A stretch of DNA of 14,225 nucleotides from Sedimentisphaerales bacterium (GTDB lineage Bacteria; Planctomycetota; Phycisphaerae; Sedimentisphaerales; SG8-4): contig JAFGCA010000559.1 of NCBI GenBank assembly GCA_016932895.1, positions 1 through 14,225 of the forward strand, read 5' to 3'. Shown piece after piece: positions 13,715-14,225 of the stretch. The stretch's first letter is position 1. Each line of letters begins with the position of its first letter. A model generated the notes under the pieces. That model ran no database searches. It was not told the DNA's origin and saw only the letters and a program-made list of their open reading frames with translations. A program made the position numbers and the translations under genes.

Positions 13715-14225
13715 TCACGATGCGTCCCGAGCCGCGTCGCCGGCCCCGTTGCCCGTGCGTTGGCGTTGGAGGTCGAGGGACTTGCTGCATCGGGGGCATT
13801 TGACGGTATCGCCCTTGAAGTTGGGCGGAATCTTGAGCTTCAGCCCGCAGGCACAGGTCAGAAAGACGAAGCCGTTGACGCGACGCATCAGGTCCCCGAG
13901 TTGGTGAAGCTGTCCCTCGACTTTCTGTTCCTTCGTCGGCTCGGCGCCGGCGGCGCGGATACTGACCTCCTCCTTTTTCAGGGCGGCAACAGGGACGACG
14001 CTCTTGCCACCGGTAGTCTTGCTGAACGCGTCGGAATAGTCGCGAAAGGAGGCTCCCTGGGACATGTTGCGCAGAATGCGGATGCGCTCGGAAATCGGCG
14101 GGTGCGTGCTGGTCAGGTCCGAGAGCTTCATCTGGCCCTTTTTCTTGAACGGATTGACGATGTACATGGGGGCCGTGGCGCTGTTGGCTACCGCTAATTG
14201 GGGGGCCCGGTCGCCGGCGATCTTC
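13715..14225 (-). CDS. C-terminal part of an M48 (HtpX-like) metalloprotease with zinc ribbon (5' partial)
   Basis: The frame is open to the right window edge and gives 169 residues. The first part (APMYIVNPF, then LSDLTSTHPPISERIRILRNM) matches the C-terminal block of HtpX-type M48 proteases, in which STHPP-x-xR is strongly conserved. The HEXXH catalytic motif and membrane helices must lie outside the window. After a linker of about 60 residues comes FLTCACGLKLKIPPNFKGDTVKCPRC, a four-cysteine zinc-ribbon (CxC and CxxC), followed by a polar tail to the stop at 13715. HtpX proteins are inner-membrane zinc proteases that clear damaged membrane proteins; the added zinc ribbon is not part of the well-known proteobacterial enzymes. 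An internal ATG at 14167 should not be taken as the start, because the sequence before it continues the family match. Confidence 0.85.
   Translation of the reverse strand, partial: KIAGDRAPQLAVANSATAPMYIVNPFKKKGQMKLSDLTSTHPPISERIRILRNMSQGASFRDYSDAFSKTTGGKSVVPVAALKKEEVSIRAAGAEPTKEQKVEGQLHQLGDLMRRVNGFVFLTCACGLKLKIPPNFKGDTVKCPRCSKSLDLQRQRTGNGAGDAARDAS

Noticed and set aside
1..14225. CRISPR arrays, tRNA or rRNA genes, insertion sequences, phage or toxin-antitoxin modules
   Set aside because: No regularly spaced repeats, transposase, integrase or tRNA-like cloverleaf was seen on reading both strands; the window looks like ordinary chromosome.

Overview
The window is about 14.2 kb of GC-rich bacterial chromosome. 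It carries 12 protein-coding genes I can support, two of them cut by the window edges, and no rRNA, tRNA, insertion sequence, phage gene or CRISPR array that I can see. The gene content points to Planctomycetota, most likely a Phycisphaerae-type lineage: a Tat-exported sulfatase, a Gfo/Idh/MocA dehydrogenase, an ECF-like sigma factor with a hydrophobic C-terminal tail, a DUF3568 protein, and an M48 protease with a C-terminal zinc ribbon. The placement is an inference from families, not from a marker gene.

Layout. 1-2075: the tail of an unknown gene, a small membrane protein (+), and a large two-helix membrane protein of unknown function (-). 2076-5153: a divergent promoter region, an iduronate-2-sulfatase-like enzyme (+), then a convergent NAD(P)-dependent dehydrogenase-like gene (-). 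5154-5902: about 750 bases without a gene, holding nested inverted repeats and a pair of mutually exclusive hairpins. 5903-8148: a regulatory cluster of a sigma factor with membrane tail (+), a 90-residue LuxR-type DNA-binding protein (-) whose stop region shares a hairpin with the sigma gene, and a divergently transcribed 280-residue protein of unknown function (+), with a perfect AT-rich palindrome in the divergent space. 8676-11426: a 916-residue fusion of a GH57-like domain and a GT5 glycogen synthase. 11603-12005: a well-defined cold-shock gene unit with promoter, long leader, GTG start and strong terminator. 12115-13180: a TrmO/TsaA-like gene and a DUF3568 lipoprotein-like gene, each with its own signals. 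13224-14225: a coiled-coil membrane protein and the C-terminal end of an HtpX-like protease, both on the minus strand.

Most genes look monocistronic: orientation flips at nearly every gene up to 8 kb, and several genes have a separate promoter-like or terminator-like signal. The genes do not form one obvious pathway. Plausible themes are sulfated-glycan breakdown (sulfatase plus dehydrogenase), glycogen synthesis (fusion enzyme), and envelope or stress control (sigma factor, cold-shock protein, HtpX-like protease). The items most worth a second look are the GH57-GT5 fusion, whose GH57 half seems to have lost its catalytic nucleophile, the structured 750-base intergenic region ahead of the membrane-tailed sigma factor, and the uncharacterised 280-residue protein next to the LuxR regulator.
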